From JANNYA01 sp031422315 (GTDB taxonomy: Bacteria; Pseudomonadota; Gammaproteobacteria; Xanthomonadales; SZUA-5), in contig JANOQN010000016.1 in NCBI GenBank assembly GCA_031422315.1, forward strand, positions 62,001-126,000: 64,000 bases of DNA, in the 5' to 3' direction. This document shows, in pieces, positions 45,276 to 54,314 of this stretch. The position numbers were made by a program, and so were the translations under genes. The notes under the pieces are model-generated. The model was not told where the DNA came from and did no database searches. It saw only the letters and a list, made by a program, of their open reading frames with translations. Every line of letters starts with the position of its first letter. Positions within the stretch are counted from its first letter, which is position 1.

Positions 45276-45725
45276 ATGGGTAATCTCGGTTGGAAATGGC
45301 TCCTTATTTTTGTATTGATCGTGCAATCGATCAGTCAAAATTCGGCTGTGTTGGGCATGTACCACTCAGAAATCAGCGGACAATCGGTCGAATTGATTGT
45401 CAGCCATGAAAAAAACGGTACTCAAGAAAACATGACGGAAACGGCGGGATCTAGCAAAGCCCACTGCCACGATGAAATGACCTCGGTACCCGAATCAAAT
45501 ATTGCGCCGACTTCTGATGTAAGCGAGCCCCAAAATCCAGACTGCGTTTGCTGCGACGATAGCTGCACAATGGCGCGCTGCCCAACACTTTTTTGTGGCT
45601 TAGCCAGCCAGCTCGAAATGCCGATAATTGAAGGCAGCGTCGAGTTGCCGATCAATCGCGTCCAGCAGCTGGTCAACCGTATGCGCAAGCCTCCGACTCC
45701 GCCGCCCAACTTGGCCTACAGCTAG
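45276..45725 (+). CDS. Exported Cys/His-rich small protein at head of copper cluster (CopL-like)
   Basis: Protein of 149 residues. After a signal peptide, the middle carries metal-binding-type residues: H-C-H-D-E-M and C-V-C-C-D-D-S-C-T-M-A-R-C-P-T-L-F-C. Small Cys/His-rich leader proteins with this layout precede copper operons of Xanthomonas-like bacteria (CopL), where they are needed for copper induction. Similarity is by layout and place, not by clear sequence identity. It could buffer copper in the periplasm or act as a regulatory leader. No strong ribosome site is visible. Confidence 0.6.
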   Translation: MGNLGWKWLLIFVLIVQSISQNSAVLGMYHSEISGQSVELIVSHEKNGTQENMTETAGSSKAHCHDEMTSVPESNIAPTSDVSEPQNPDCVCCDDSCTMARCPTLFCGLASQLEMPIIEGSVELPINRVQQLVNRMRKPPTPPPNLAYS

Positions 45726-45820
45726 TCAAAGAAACGGGCACGCGTGCTCTGTTGAGCATGCCAACGGTTTATCCCAACGGTCTAATAAACAGACTTGGGA
45801 TTTTAGCTTGGAGTTGTTAC

Positions 45821-46525
45821 ATGAGAACGTCATGGATTTTGACGCTTTGCGCGATTGCGCTGAGCGGTTTTGAGCGCGTGCAGGCAAAGCCAATTGCCTA
45901 TGCGCGCGGCACTACGGCAATGCTTGAATACGGCGGTGGCGGCATGCTGGAGTCGCAGATATTTTATGCACCGCGCTTTAACTATTCGTTCGGGCTAAGC
46001 GCGCTTCAGTTAGAAAATGCCCGTGGCACGCGGGATCAAGCGGTGGCGCGCGCCAACTATTTGATAAAGCGTTGGAATCTGCCTAGTGCCCAAGGCAATT
46101 TGTTCGGCTATGCGGGCATTGGCACAGCGCGCACGCGTTACCCGTCTAGTTCGGGGCTAGGTGCCGACGGGCAAAATATGCCGACAAACGCCTCTGGCTT
46201 TGCCAGCAGCGCAGGCTGGCAGGCGGATTTTGAAACGCGCTGGTTTTATTCGTCTGCGCGCATGGATTGGAATCATGCGCACTCGCAAAGCTTTCGGATT
46301 GACACCACGCAGCTTGGCTTAGCGCCTTACGCGCACGGCTACCAAGATTGGGCGACGTTTTTTCTGCTGCAAGCGCGCCACTATCAGGGTGAAATTGGTG
46401 CCGTGAAAATTGAATCAGGTGTTGAGCTTGCCGCTCTGGTGCGGCTATTTCGCGGGAATTTCTGGCTAGAAGCGGGCGTTACTGATCGTGGAAAGCCGCA
46501 AGCGATGCTGATGATGAATTTCTAG
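45821..46525 (+). CDS. Outer-membrane beta-barrel-like protein of metal clusters
   Basis: Exported protein of 234 residues. A signal peptide (about 24 residues) is followed by alternating-strand segments: NYSFGLSALQLEN, ANYLIKRWNLPSAQGNLFGYAG, WQADFETRWFYSSARMDWNH and LAPYAHGYQDWATFFLLQAR. The end QAMLMMNF has the C-terminal aromatic of outer-membrane barrels. Homologous hypothetical proteins occur in front of metal-resistance genes, but no function is known. ATG 45821 is chosen to start the signal peptide. Confidence 0.7.
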   Translation: MRTSWILTLCAIALSGFERVQAKPIAYARGTTAMLEYGGGGMLESQIFYAPRFNYSFGLSALQLENARGTRDQAVARANYLIKRWNLPSAQGNLFGYAGIGTARTRYPSSSGLGADGQNMPTNASGFASSAGWQADFETRWFYSSARMDWNHAHSQSFRIDTTQLGLAPYAHGYQDWATFFLLQARHYQGEIGAVKIESGVELAALVRLFRGNFWLEAGVTDRGKPQAMLMMNF

Positions 46526-46589
46526 TTATTAGCAGATCAACACACATGAAAAAAATTTGTTGTTTTCAACCATTACAAGGATCATGACC

Positions 46590-46922
46590 ATGATTAAGAA
46601 AATCACCACTTTGCTGATGCTGTTAACTTGCGCGACTGCTGCCTTCGCAGAGACCATTGAAGTAAAAGTCAACGGATTAGTCTGTGCGTTTTGTGCGCAG
46701 GGCATCGAAAAAACGCTGCGCGCTAAGCCTGAAACTGATGCCGTATTGGTTAGCTTAGAGGCAGGCTTAGTCGCGTTGACGCTCAAAGCCGATGCCAATC
46801 TGAGCGATGCCACGCTGCGTACCGCTTTGACTGAATCGGGCTACACGGTGACCGAAATCACCCGCACCAATCGCAGCTTGCTCGATATTGAAAAGCAGCT
46901 GGCTGAGTTGGCAGATGAATAA
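46590..46922 (+). CDS. Periplasmic heavy-metal-associated (HMA) protein, MerP/CopZ-like
   Basis: Protein of 110 residues with a signal peptide (to about residue 20). One HMA ferredoxin-like domain follows with metal ligands in the sequence C32-A-F-C35 (family GMxCxxC; the Met is replaced: G-L-V-C-A-F-C). It should bind a soft metal such as copper or mercury in the periplasm and hand it to the neighbouring membrane protein. ATG 46590 is preferred (AAGGA about ten bases before); 46584 is an alternative. It overlaps the next gene by eight bases. Confidence 0.85.
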   Translation: MIKKITTLLMLLTCATAAFAETIEVKVNGLVCAFCAQGIEKTLRAKPETDAVLVSLEAGLVALTLKADANLSDATLRTALTESGYTVTEITRTNRSLLDIEKQLAELADE

Positions 46923-47316
46923 CCTTGAGCTCAAACGCGGCCTTGGGCTAACCGGCGTAAGCGCGCTTACGAGCTCCGCCACGCTGGTTTGCTGCGTTTT
47001 GCCAGCGGTTTTGGTCAGCGTTGGCGCTGGCGCTACTTTGGCAAGTTTAATCTCGCGCTTCCCGCAGCTGATTTGGCTGAGTCAGCATAAAGGGCTGGTA
47101 TTTGGACTTGCTGGCATCTTGCTAATTGGCTCCGGCTGGGTAGTGCGGTGGCAGCGCAGCTTGCCATGCCCGGTAGATCCTATTGCCGGCAGGCAGTGCG
47201 CAAGGCTTAGGCGGCTGAGCGTGTTGCTGTTTTGCTTTGCTTTATTGGCTTACAGCATCGCTGTGCTGTTTGCCTTTGTGATTCCTTTTATGAGGGCACC
47301 AATATGGATATTCTGA
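46915..47316 (+). CDS. MerT-like inner-membrane protein
   Basis: Protein of 133 residues with about four transmembrane helices. The first carries a vicinal pair C-C-V-L-P-A-V-L-V-S-V-G-A-G-A, the MerT/MerC-like metal entry motif, and a later loop has L-P-C-P-V-D-P...Q-C. Paired with the HMA protein just upstream, it recalls the MerP-MerT pair, but there is no mercuric reductase here, so copper or another soft metal is more likely. Start ATG 46915 lies inside the upstream gene; its end overlaps the next start by 13 bases. Confidence 0.75.
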   Translation: MNNLELKRGLGLTGVSALTSSATLVCCVLPAVLVSVGAGATLASLISRFPQLIWLSQHKGLVFGLAGILLIGSGWVVRWQRSLPCPVDPIAGRQCARLRRLSVLLFCFALLAYSIAVLFAFVIPFMRAPIWIF

Positions 47317-49016
47317 AACTGATTCGTCTTAAGCATATCGCCGCAATCACCGCAGCGCTGGCGTTAACGGCGTGTGCCAGCACGCCACATGATCGCGGTT
47401 CAGCGGCCATTGCCAGCACTATTGGCAAGCAATACCAAATCGCGGCACTGAGCGATGCCGCACCGAGCTGGCAAACGCCAAGCACCGAAGCTGTGCTCAC
47501 CCAAAGCCTAGCTACGCCGCTAAGTGCAGAGCAGGCGGTGCAAATCGCGCTGCGCAATAATCCGAAAATGCGCATGCTGTATGGCGAATTGGGGATTGCT
47601 CAGGCCGAATTACTAGACGCCACGCGCATCGAAAATCCGAGTTTTAATTGGACCCGGCTTAAATCCAACGAGAGCGGTTTGCCGCTGCTCACTTTTGGAC
47701 TGTCGCAATCCGTGACCGATTTGTTGATGCTGGGCGCACGCCGAAAGCTGGCGACCGGCAATCTGCGGCGCAGCAGCCTTGAAATTCAGGCGCAAGTAGC
47801 GGAGCTGATCTTTGACGCGGAAAGCGCCTACTGGCAGGCCGTCGGTGGGGAATCCGTGCGTGCGATGCGCGCACTCGTCGCGGAATCGGCAAAAACCAGC
47901 AGTGATTTGGCCGAGCGTTTTTTTAGCGCGGGCAATATCAACCGCGTGCAGCGTGCGCAAGAAAATGCGGCGGCAGCAGAAGCGCTTATTGCCCTGAAAA
48001 CGGCGGAGCGCGACGCGCAAATGGCACGCGGTGAATTGGCGTTAATGCTAGGGCTGGACGCGACGGATACCCGGCTGCGCTTCGCCGCAAGCCTGCCGAC
48101 GATTGCCAAAGCGGAGGACGCCGAGGCTGACCTACAGGCGCTAGCACAGAACCAGCGCGGTGATTTAGCCGCAGCGCGCGTCAATGTAGCGCTGCTAACA
48201 ACAATGTTGCGCAGCACCAAACGCTGGCGTTGGTTAGGCAGCTTTGAAATTGAAGGCGAGCGCGAGCGCGAAACCGACGGTGAAAAGCTGCGTGGTATTG
48301 GCTTTACCCTAGGGCTGCCGATTTTCAATCAGGGCCAAGGCCGCGTGCTGCATGCGCAAGCGTTGCTTGAGATCGCCACCGCACAGCAAAGTCAACATGC
48401 GGCCAAAGTGCGCTCAGATGTGGCAATGGGCGTGGCAAAACTAGCCAGCCAGCGCGAAATTGTCAGCACCTATCGCGATGTGCAGGTGCCCGCACGTGAA
48501 GCCGCCGTGGCAGAGATGCAAAAGCGCTACAACTTCATGCTAGTCGGTGCATTTGAATTGTTAGTTGCCAAACAAGAAGAATACGATGCGTATCAGGGCT
48601 ATCTGGACTCGCTACGCGATTACTGGCTGGCTCGCAGCGAACTAAAGCGCAGCATTGGCGGCGAATTACCAAGCAGCCGCACCCTCGATTTATCCCAGAG
48701 CGTGGGCCTGCCCATGCAGCCCCAGGGTCAGTCTGAGGGTGGCACGCCGATGGATCATGGTGCTATGGATCACGGCTCAATGGATCATGGTGCAATGGAT
48801 CACGGCTCAATGGATCATGGTGCGCAAATAAATGCTGCGCCCACTCAGCAAAGCGCTATCCCAGAGGCTAATGGCACGCGATACGTTTGCCCAATGCACG
48901 CGGATGTCACAAGCGACAAGCCGGGTGAATGCCCCATCTGCGGCATGGACCTTGAACCCAAAATCGAAAGCACCAAACCACATCAGCATCAACCTAAAGC
49001 GGGAGAAACCCCATGA
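47304..49016 (+). CDS. TolC-family outer-membrane lipoprotein with C-terminal metal-binding extension
   Basis: Protein of 570 residues. A signal peptide ends in lipobox L-T-A-C with Cys24. Two outer-membrane efflux (OEP) helical repeats fill residues about 60-465. A Met/Asp/His/Gly repeat (five MDHG units) then leads to a heavy-metal-binding domain Y-V-C-P-M-H-A-D-V...E-C-P-I-C-G-M-D-L-E-P. The tail would sit on the periplasmic or surface side and catch copper. No RND pump or membrane-fusion gene is beside it. The start overlaps the MerT-like gene and the stop overlaps the oxidase start (ATGA). Confidence 0.88.
   Translation: MDILKLIRLKHIAAITAALALTACASTPHDRGSAAIASTIGKQYQIAALSDAAPSWQTPSTEAVLTQSLATPLSAEQAVQIALRNNPKMRMLYGELGIAQAELLDATRIENPSFNWTRLKSNESGLPLLTFGLSQSVTDLLMLGARRKLATGNLRRSSLEIQAQVAELIFDAESAYWQAVGGESVRAMRALVAESAKTSSDLAERFFSAGNINRVQRAQENAAAAEALIALKTAERDAQMARGELALMLGLDATDTRLRFAASLPTIAKAEDAEADLQALAQNQRGDLAAARVNVALLTTMLRSTKRWRWLGSFEIEGERERETDGEKLRGIGFTLGLPIFNQGQGRVLHAQALLEIATAQQSQHAAKVRSDVAMGVAKLASQREIVSTYRDVQVPAREAAVAEMQKRYNFMLVGAFELLVAKQEEYDAYQGYLDSLRDYWLARSELKRSIGGELPSSRTLDLSQSVGLPMQPQGQSEGGTPMDHGAMDHGSMDHGAMDHGSMDHGAQINAAPTQQSAIPEANGTRYVCPMHADVTSDKPGECPICGMDLEPKIESTKPHQHQPKAGETP
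48750..48824 (+). repeat. Tandem repeat encoding MDHG units
   Basis: Two and a half copies of a 30-base unit, each coding MDHGAMDHGS or MDHGSMDHGA. It encodes the copper-binding linker of the TolC-family protein and is likely to vary in copy number among strains. Confidence 0.85.
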
Positions 49017-50410
49017 GCAATACCTCACACATCAACAGCCGTCGTCAATTTTTGACGCTCGCTGGTACTGCTGCGCTGACTGGCGTTGCCGCCAATGCCC
49101 TGGCGCAACAACATCAACATACGCCTGGCATGGATATGAAAGGCGCGGAAACACCTGGCCATGACACGGCAAGTCAAGCCACAGCGCCACCGGCAAAGAT
49201 TAACGCGCAATCCAACCCGCGACCAGGCAAAACCTACACTCCGAACGGCTGGACCTTGCCTTATACAATGAACGGCGGCGTCAAAGAGTTCCACTTGGTC
49301 GCCGAACCGGTCGAGCACGAATTCGCCCCAGGCAGCAAAGCCAAACTCTGGGGCTATAACGGCTCCGCGCCCGGCCCCACGATTGAGGCTAACGAAGGCG
49401 ACCGCGTGCGCATCTTCGTGACTAATCACCTGCCGGAACCTACCAGCGTGCATTGGCATGGCCTGCTGCTGCCATCCGGCATGGATGGCGTCAGCGGCTT
49501 AAATCAAAAGAGCATCGAGCCCGGTGAAACTTATCAATATGAGTTCACACTGCGCCAATCAGGCAGCCACATGTATCACCCACATGCCGACGAAATGACG
49601 CAAATGGCGCTCGGCATGATGGGGCTTTTTATCATTCATCCGAAGGCAGGCGATCACATCGACCGGGATTTTGCGATCTTGCTGCACAACTTCGCGTTGC
49701 ACCCCGGCACCTATCGGCCTGACCCCAGCGTAATGCAGGATTTTGATCTGTGGACGATGAATGGCAAAAGCTATCCCGCCATTGAGCCGCTCGTGTGCCG
49801 CACGCGCGAGCGGGTGCGTATTCGCGTCGGCAATCTATCCATGTGGAATCACCCGATACATTTGCATGGCCATATCTTTCAAGTCACCGGCAGTGACGGC
49901 AGCCGCTGGCCGCGCGCACAGTGGCGTAATGAGGTCACCGAGATTATTGGTGTGGGGCAAATGCGCGATATTGAGTTCGACGCGGTAGCCGGCGACTGGG
50001 CTTTCCACTGCCATATGAGTCACCACACCATGGGGCCGATGGGCCATGAAATTCCCAACACCTTAGGCGTAGATCAAGGCGGTGACCTGCCCGCGCGCAT
50101 GCGTGCACAAGTTCCGGGCTTTATGGCGATGGGTGAAAACGGCATGAGCGAGCACCAAAAACACGTCGAAATGGGCCACATGCCCGGCCCAGAGAACACC
50201 CTGCCCATGATGACCGGCACCGGCCCGTTTGGAAACATCGAAATGGGCGGCATGTTCACCGTTGTCAAAGTGCGTGATGATGTCAAGCGCGGTGATTTTA
50301 GTGACCCAGGATGGCATCCATCCAGGCCTCAAGATGTTGCTAAACGCATTAGTACGGATCCTAACTTTGGTAAACCGGTGCGACGGAACGCCGCTAGGGG
50401 CGCGTCATGA
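49013..50410 (+). CDS. Tat-exported multicopper oxidase (two visible cupredoxin domains)
   Basis: Oxidase of 465 residues. A Tat signal has R10-R11-Q-F-L. Copper-binding motifs: H147-W-H149-G, H189-P-H191, H280-P-I-H283-L-H285-G-H, and H332-C333-H334-x-x-x-H338-x-x-x-x-M343 (type 1 Cys with axial Met), so trinuclear and type 1 sites are complete. The chain is shorter than three-domain CopA/CueO enzymes. The linker after the Tat signal and the region past 345 are Met/His-rich. It probably oxidises Cu(I) to Cu(II). Coupled at both ends by four-base overlaps. Confidence 0.93.
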   Translation: MSNTSHINSRRQFLTLAGTAALTGVAANALAQQHQHTPGMDMKGAETPGHDTASQATAPPAKINAQSNPRPGKTYTPNGWTLPYTMNGGVKEFHLVAEPVEHEFAPGSKAKLWGYNGSAPGPTIEANEGDRVRIFVTNHLPEPTSVHWHGLLLPSGMDGVSGLNQKSIEPGETYQYEFTLRQSGSHMYHPHADEMTQMALGMMGLFIIHPKAGDHIDRDFAILLHNFALHPGTYRPDPSVMQDFDLWTMNGKSYPAIEPLVCRTRERVRIRVGNLSMWNHPIHLHGHIFQVTGSDGSRWPRAQWRNEVTEIIGVGQMRDIEFDAVAGDWAFHCHMSHHTMGPMGHEIPNTLGVDQGGDLPARMRAQVPGFMAMGENGMSEHQKHVEMGHMPGPENTLPMMTGTGPFGNIEMGGMFTVVKVRDDVKRGDFSDPGWHPSRPQDVAKRISTDPNFGKPVRRNAARGAS

Positions 50411-51114
50411 AACGAGTAAAATTAGGCCTAGTTGCCGCTGCCATCGCCGGGGTTGGCGGCGGCGCATTTGTCTATTTTGGTGCCTTCAATATTGCTGCCG
50501 ATGACCCGCATTGGGGCATCACCAATCGCATGCTGGAATTGGTACGAAATCGCTCAATCGCGGTTCGTGCGAGCGGGCTTGTGGTGCCGGATTTGCAGGA
50601 TGCTAAACAGATTAGCTCGGGGGCAGGCAACTACAATTCCATGTGCGCCAGTTGCCATTTAGCGCCGGGCATGGGTGAAACGGAGCTGAGTTTAGGGCTC
50701 TATCCCACGCCACCGAGCTACAAAATGATGGCCGAGTTCGATCCAAAAACATCGTTTTGGGCGATCAAGCACGGCATCAAAATGACAGGTATGCCGGCTT
50801 GGGGCAAAAGCATGCAAGACCAATACATCTGGGGCATGGTGGCATTTTTGCAAAAGCTGCCGACACTGAGCGCGTTGGAGTACGAAGAAGCAATTCGCAC
50901 CAGCCCCGGCCATCAACACGGCGGCGGTGAAACTGCGCCGCACGGCGAACACAGCATGGACGCAAATGCTATGTCGGATATGCCCGGTATGCAGGATGAG
51001 CAAGCTGACCAAAACTCAGATCAGCGCTCATCGTTTGAACCACCCGAAGATCCGATGGCGCAGCCGGAGCAGGCCACTGCGCCGCAGGATGAACACACCG
51101 ATCACACCCACTAA
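50407..51114 (+). CDS. Membrane-anchored cytochrome c with Met/His-rich tail
   Basis: Protein of 235 residues. A signal/anchor (residues 4-26) precedes a single class I haem site C80-A-S-C-H84 with a likely axial Met in T-G-M-P-A-W. The last 70 residues are rich in His, Met, Asp and Glu (G-H-Q-H-G-G-G-E and M-S-D-M-P-G-M-Q-D). It is coupled to the oxidase, so it may take electrons from, or give them to, that enzyme; the tail may bind copper. Homologues occur in other copper clusters, but the exact role is unknown. Confidence 0.85.
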   Translation: MKRVKLGLVAAAIAGVGGGAFVYFGAFNIAADDPHWGITNRMLELVRNRSIAVRASGLVVPDLQDAKQISSGAGNYNSMCASCHLAPGMGETELSLGLYPTPPSYKMMAEFDPKTSFWAIKHGIKMTGMPAWGKSMQDQYIWGMVAFLQKLPTLSALEYEEAIRTSPGHQHGGGETAPHGEHSMDANAMSDMPGMQDEQADQNSDQRSSFEPPEDPMAQPEQATAPQDEHTDHTH

Positions 51115-51143
51115 CCCTCAAACAAAATCACTAAGGAACTTCA

Positions 51144-51659
51144 ATGAAACTCAAATTATCTATCGCACTGTTCGCCGCACTGGCAGCTACGCAGCTGCAC
51201 GCCCACAACGGTGAAGATCACAGCAAAGCCGCCATGACTGGTGGGCGTGATGTCAGCAAAGCGGTGCTCAACGTCGCAGCAAACGCGGCCGCGCCGGTCG
51301 CAGTCGTCGAGCGCTTTTCCGCCGCACTGGCAGCCGGAGATCTAGCTAAAGTCGGCGCGGAGCTTGACGCCAACGTCGTTATTTTAGAAAGCGGCGGCGC
51401 CGAGCGCAGCAGTGCGCAATATCTCGCAGGCCACGCAAAAAGTGATGCTACTTTTTTAAAAACTGCGCACATTATGCTGAAAAATCGCACCGCTGTGGCC
51501 ACCGCCGAATTGGCTTGGGTTGCCAGCGAAAGCGAAATCCACACGATGCGAGCGGACAAGATGCTGACTATTTTGTCGACCGAAACCATGGTGCTGAAGA
51601 AAGTCGGTGCAGCGTGGAAAATCGCGCATATCCATTGGTCTTCGAAGGCAAAAAAGTAG
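51144..51659 (+). CDS. Exported NTF2-like (DUF4440/SnoaL-type) protein
   Basis: Protein of 171 residues with a signal peptide ending L-H-A. The mature part has the cone-shaped NTF2 fold pattern: VVERFSAALAAGDLAKVGAEL, then FLKTAHIMLKNRTAVATAELAW, and the closing KKVGAAWKIAHIHWSS. The start of the mature chain is His/Asp-bearing (H-N-G-E-D-H-S). It is 29 bases after the cytochrome gene and so likely in the same operon. The role in copper handling is unknown. Confidence 0.8.
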   Translation: MKLKLSIALFAALAATQLHAHNGEDHSKAAMTGGRDVSKAVLNVAANAAAPVAVVERFSAALAAGDLAKVGAELDANVVILESGGAERSSAQYLAGHAKSDATFLKTAHIMLKNRTAVATAELAWVASESEIHTMRADKMLTILSTETMVLKKVGAAWKIAHIHWSSKAKK

Positions 51660-51721
51660 CCTATCAACCGTATGCGAAACGTCGGTGTTCAATACCAGGC
51701 GCTTCGTTCGCTGCGCTCGCG

Positions 51722-54070
51722 TTAAATCTTCGCTCCCCGCAAGCGCAGCGCATTGCTGATCACCGACACCGAACTTAGGCTCATCGCCAGCGCGGCAATC
51801 ATCGGGGACAGCAGCCAGCCGGTGAATGGGAAAAGTACGCCCGCTGCAAGCGGCACACCCAGCGCGTTGTAGACGAACGCGAACGCGAGATTTTGCTTCA
51901 TATTGCGAATGGTGGCGTGCGATAAACCGCGCGCGGTGGCGATGCCGCGCAAATCGCCTTTGACCAGTGTGACTTGGGCGCTATTGATGGCTACATCGGT
52001 GCCGGTGCCCATTGCAATGCCGATATCCGCTTTCGCTAGCGCGGGCGCGTCGTTTATGCCATCACCGGCCATTGCAACGATCTTGCCTTCGGCCTGCAGC
52101 TGGGTGACTAGCGCCAGCTTGTCGGCGGGTTTTACGTCGCCGTGGATCTCATCAATACCGAGCGTCGTGCCGACCGTTTTTGCGGTCGCAAGGCCATCGC
52201 CGGTCGCCATGATTACGCGAATGCCAGCGGCCTTTAGCTGCGCTAAGGCCTCCGGCGTGCTCGACTTGATCGGATCTGACACCGCGAGCAGACCGGCTAG
52301 CGTACCGTTCGCGGCCATCAGCATGACGCTGGCACCTTCAAGGCGCAAGCGCTCGGCATGCTCCGCCAGTGCGGTTATGTCAACCCCCAGCTGCTGCATC
52401 AATGTGCTGTTACCTAGCGCTAGCGGTAAGCCTTCAACTTCGCCGCGCACGCCTATGCCGGTGCTTGATTCAAAGTTTTTCACTTTCGCTAGCGCCACGC
52501 CTGCACTGCGTGCGGCCTTAACGATTGCATCTGCCAAGGGATGCTCGCTGCCTTGATCTAAGCTTGCGGCAAGCCGCAATACGTCGGCATCCGTGTAAGC
52601 GCCTACACCCATGGCACGATCAAAAACCGGTTTGCCCATCGTCAAGGTGCCGGTTTTATCGACAATCAAGGTGTCAATCTTGGCGAAATTTTCAATCGCG
52701 GCGGCATCGCGAAACAATACGCCGTGCGAAGCGCCGCGCCCGGTGGCGACCATAATCGACATCGGTGTGGCTAAGCCCAAAGCACACGGGCAGGCAATAA
52801 TCAGCACCGCAACTGCATTGACTAATCCATACACCCAGCCTTGCGGGTAGCCAGAAAAACCCCATGCGAAAAATGTGATCAGCGCGATCGCTAGCACGCT
52901 CAGAACAAAGTATCCAGCGACTTGATCCGCCATGCGCTGCATGGGCGCTTTCGAGCGCTGCGCGCCCAGCACCAGCTGCACAATTTGCGCGAGCATGGTG
53001 TCGGAGCCGATTCGCTCGGCGCGCATGATCAGCGCGCCCGAAGTATTGAGCGTGGCGCCAATGAGCTTGTCACCGACGCGTTTGCTGACCGGCATCGGTT
53101 CGCCGGTCAACATCGATTCGTTTATTGCACTGCTTCCCTTTTCAACCACGCCATCGACCGGAACGGTTTCGCCCGGGCGCACCCGCAGGCGATCGCCAAC
53201 GTGAACGTGGGTCAGCGGAATATCTTCTTCTGCACCGTTTGCGGTGATTCTGCGCGCGGTTTTAGGGCTGAGCGCAAGCAAAGATTTGATCGCGGCAGAG
53301 GTTTGTGCGCGCGCTTTAAGCTCCAATATTTGCCCCAGCAAGGTCAATGAAATAATCACCGCCGCCGCTTCAAAGTACACCGCTACTCGGCCCATCGACA
53401 CAAAAGCTGCGGGAAATATCTGCGGTGCTAAGGTCGCGACTACGCTGTAAACAAACGCCGCGCCGGTGCCTAAACTTATCAAGGTCCACATATTTGGGCT
53501 GCGATTTCGCACCGATTGCCAGCCGCGCTGAAAAAATGGCCAGCCTGCCCACAGCACAATCGGCACGCTCAGTACCAGCTCAATCCAACTTTGCGTGCGC
53601 ATATCAAACCACTGTAAGGAATGGCCAAACATCGCCAGCGTGGTGACGATCACCGTCAATGGCAAAGTGGCCCAAAAGCGCCGACTAAAACTACTCAGTT
53701 CGGGGCTGCCTTGCGCATCCAAGTCGGGCAATTCTGGCTCCAGCGACATGCCACATTTCGGGCAATTGCCCGGTTGGTTGACACGAATTTCCGGGTGCAT
53801 TGGGCAGGTGTAGATCGCTCCGGCCGGCTCCGCAATTGCGCTTGCTACCGGTTGGATGCTCTCCCGTTCCAAATAGCTTGACGGATTGACCGCAAATTTG
53901 GCTTTGCAGCCCGCGCTGCAAAAATAGTAGCTTTGATTCTCAAATACCTGTGCGTGCACTGATTGCGCCGTCACGGTCATTTTGCAGACCGGATCGCGCA
54001 GGGGTGGCGCGTCCAACTGCATTTCGCTTGTGGCGTCGTTTGCTTCGTGCGCAGCGCTATGTGGGTTCAC
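51722..54070 (-). CDS. copA: Cu(I)-exporting P-type ATPase (CopA type) with YHS and metal-binding N-terminus
   Basis: Exporter of 782 residues from GTG 54070 (GGAG seven bases before); the frame opens at 54172. The N-terminus has a YHS-like D-P-V-C-K-M...Y-Y-F-C-S-A-G-C segment and the heavy-metal domain Y-T-C-P-M-H-P-E...C-P-K-C-G-M, replacing HMA domains. Then C427-P-C429 in the ion path, Asp471 (D-K-T-G-T-L-T), S-E-H-P-L-A, and the Cu(I) signature Y-N in helix 7 and M-S-L-S-S in helix 8. It removes cytoplasmic Cu(I). It lies convergent with the operon upstream and diverges from the DUF305 gene. Confidence 0.95.
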   Translation of the reverse strand: MNPHSAAHEANDATSEMQLDAPPLRDPVCKMTVTAQSVHAQVFENQSYYFCSAGCKAKFAVNPSSYLERESIQPVASAIAEPAGAIYTCPMHPEIRVNQPGNCPKCGMSLEPELPDLDAQGSPELSSFSRRFWATLPLTVIVTTLAMFGHSLQWFDMRTQSWIELVLSVPIVLWAGWPFFQRGWQSVRNRSPNMWTLISLGTGAAFVYSVVATLAPQIFPAAFVSMGRVAVYFEAAAVIISLTLLGQILELKARAQTSAAIKSLLALSPKTARRITANGAEEDIPLTHVHVGDRLRVRPGETVPVDGVVEKGSSAINESMLTGEPMPVSKRVGDKLIGATLNTSGALIMRAERIGSDTMLAQIVQLVLGAQRSKAPMQRMADQVAGYFVLSVLAIALITFFAWGFSGYPQGWVYGLVNAVAVLIIACPCALGLATPMSIMVATGRGASHGVLFRDAAAIENFAKIDTLIVDKTGTLTMGKPVFDRAMGVGAYTDADVLRLAASLDQGSEHPLADAIVKAARSAGVALAKVKNFESSTGIGVRGEVEGLPLALGNSTLMQQLGVDITALAEHAERLRLEGASVMLMAANGTLAGLLAVSDPIKSSTPEALAQLKAAGIRVIMATGDGLATAKTVGTTLGIDEIHGDVKPADKLALVTQLQAEGKIVAMAGDGINDAPALAKADIGIAMGTGTDVAINSAQVTLVKGDLRGIATARGLSHATIRNMKQNLAFAFVYNALGVPLAAGVLFPFTGWLLSPMIAALAMSLSSVSVISNALRLRGAKI

Positions 54071-54314
54071 CGTTTCGCTCCAAGAATCATTTTCTTCATT
54101 TTCAGCAGCTGATAACCACCAGTCTGTGCGCTGACGCGTCTTCAGATTTAATAGTTGCTGGCCTACCATCAATTTTGGCCGTTTTTATGGGTGGCGGTGC
54201 TTTCAAATCGTATAAAGCTAAATCAGCCGATAGCGCGATACCGAACAGCGCGGTCGAAGCTGTAGGCGCACGTTGCTGCTGGCCGAATCCTCGGCTGATT
54301 ATCAGGATTTATTT

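Noticed and set aside
46590..47316. Reading the HMA/MerT-like pair as a mercury resistance operon
   Set aside because: No merA, merR or merC is present, and the surrounding genes are copper-type.
51903..52556. 217-codon plus-strand frame opposite copA
   Set aside because: Ser/Ala/Pro-rich shadow of the ATPase; no family features.
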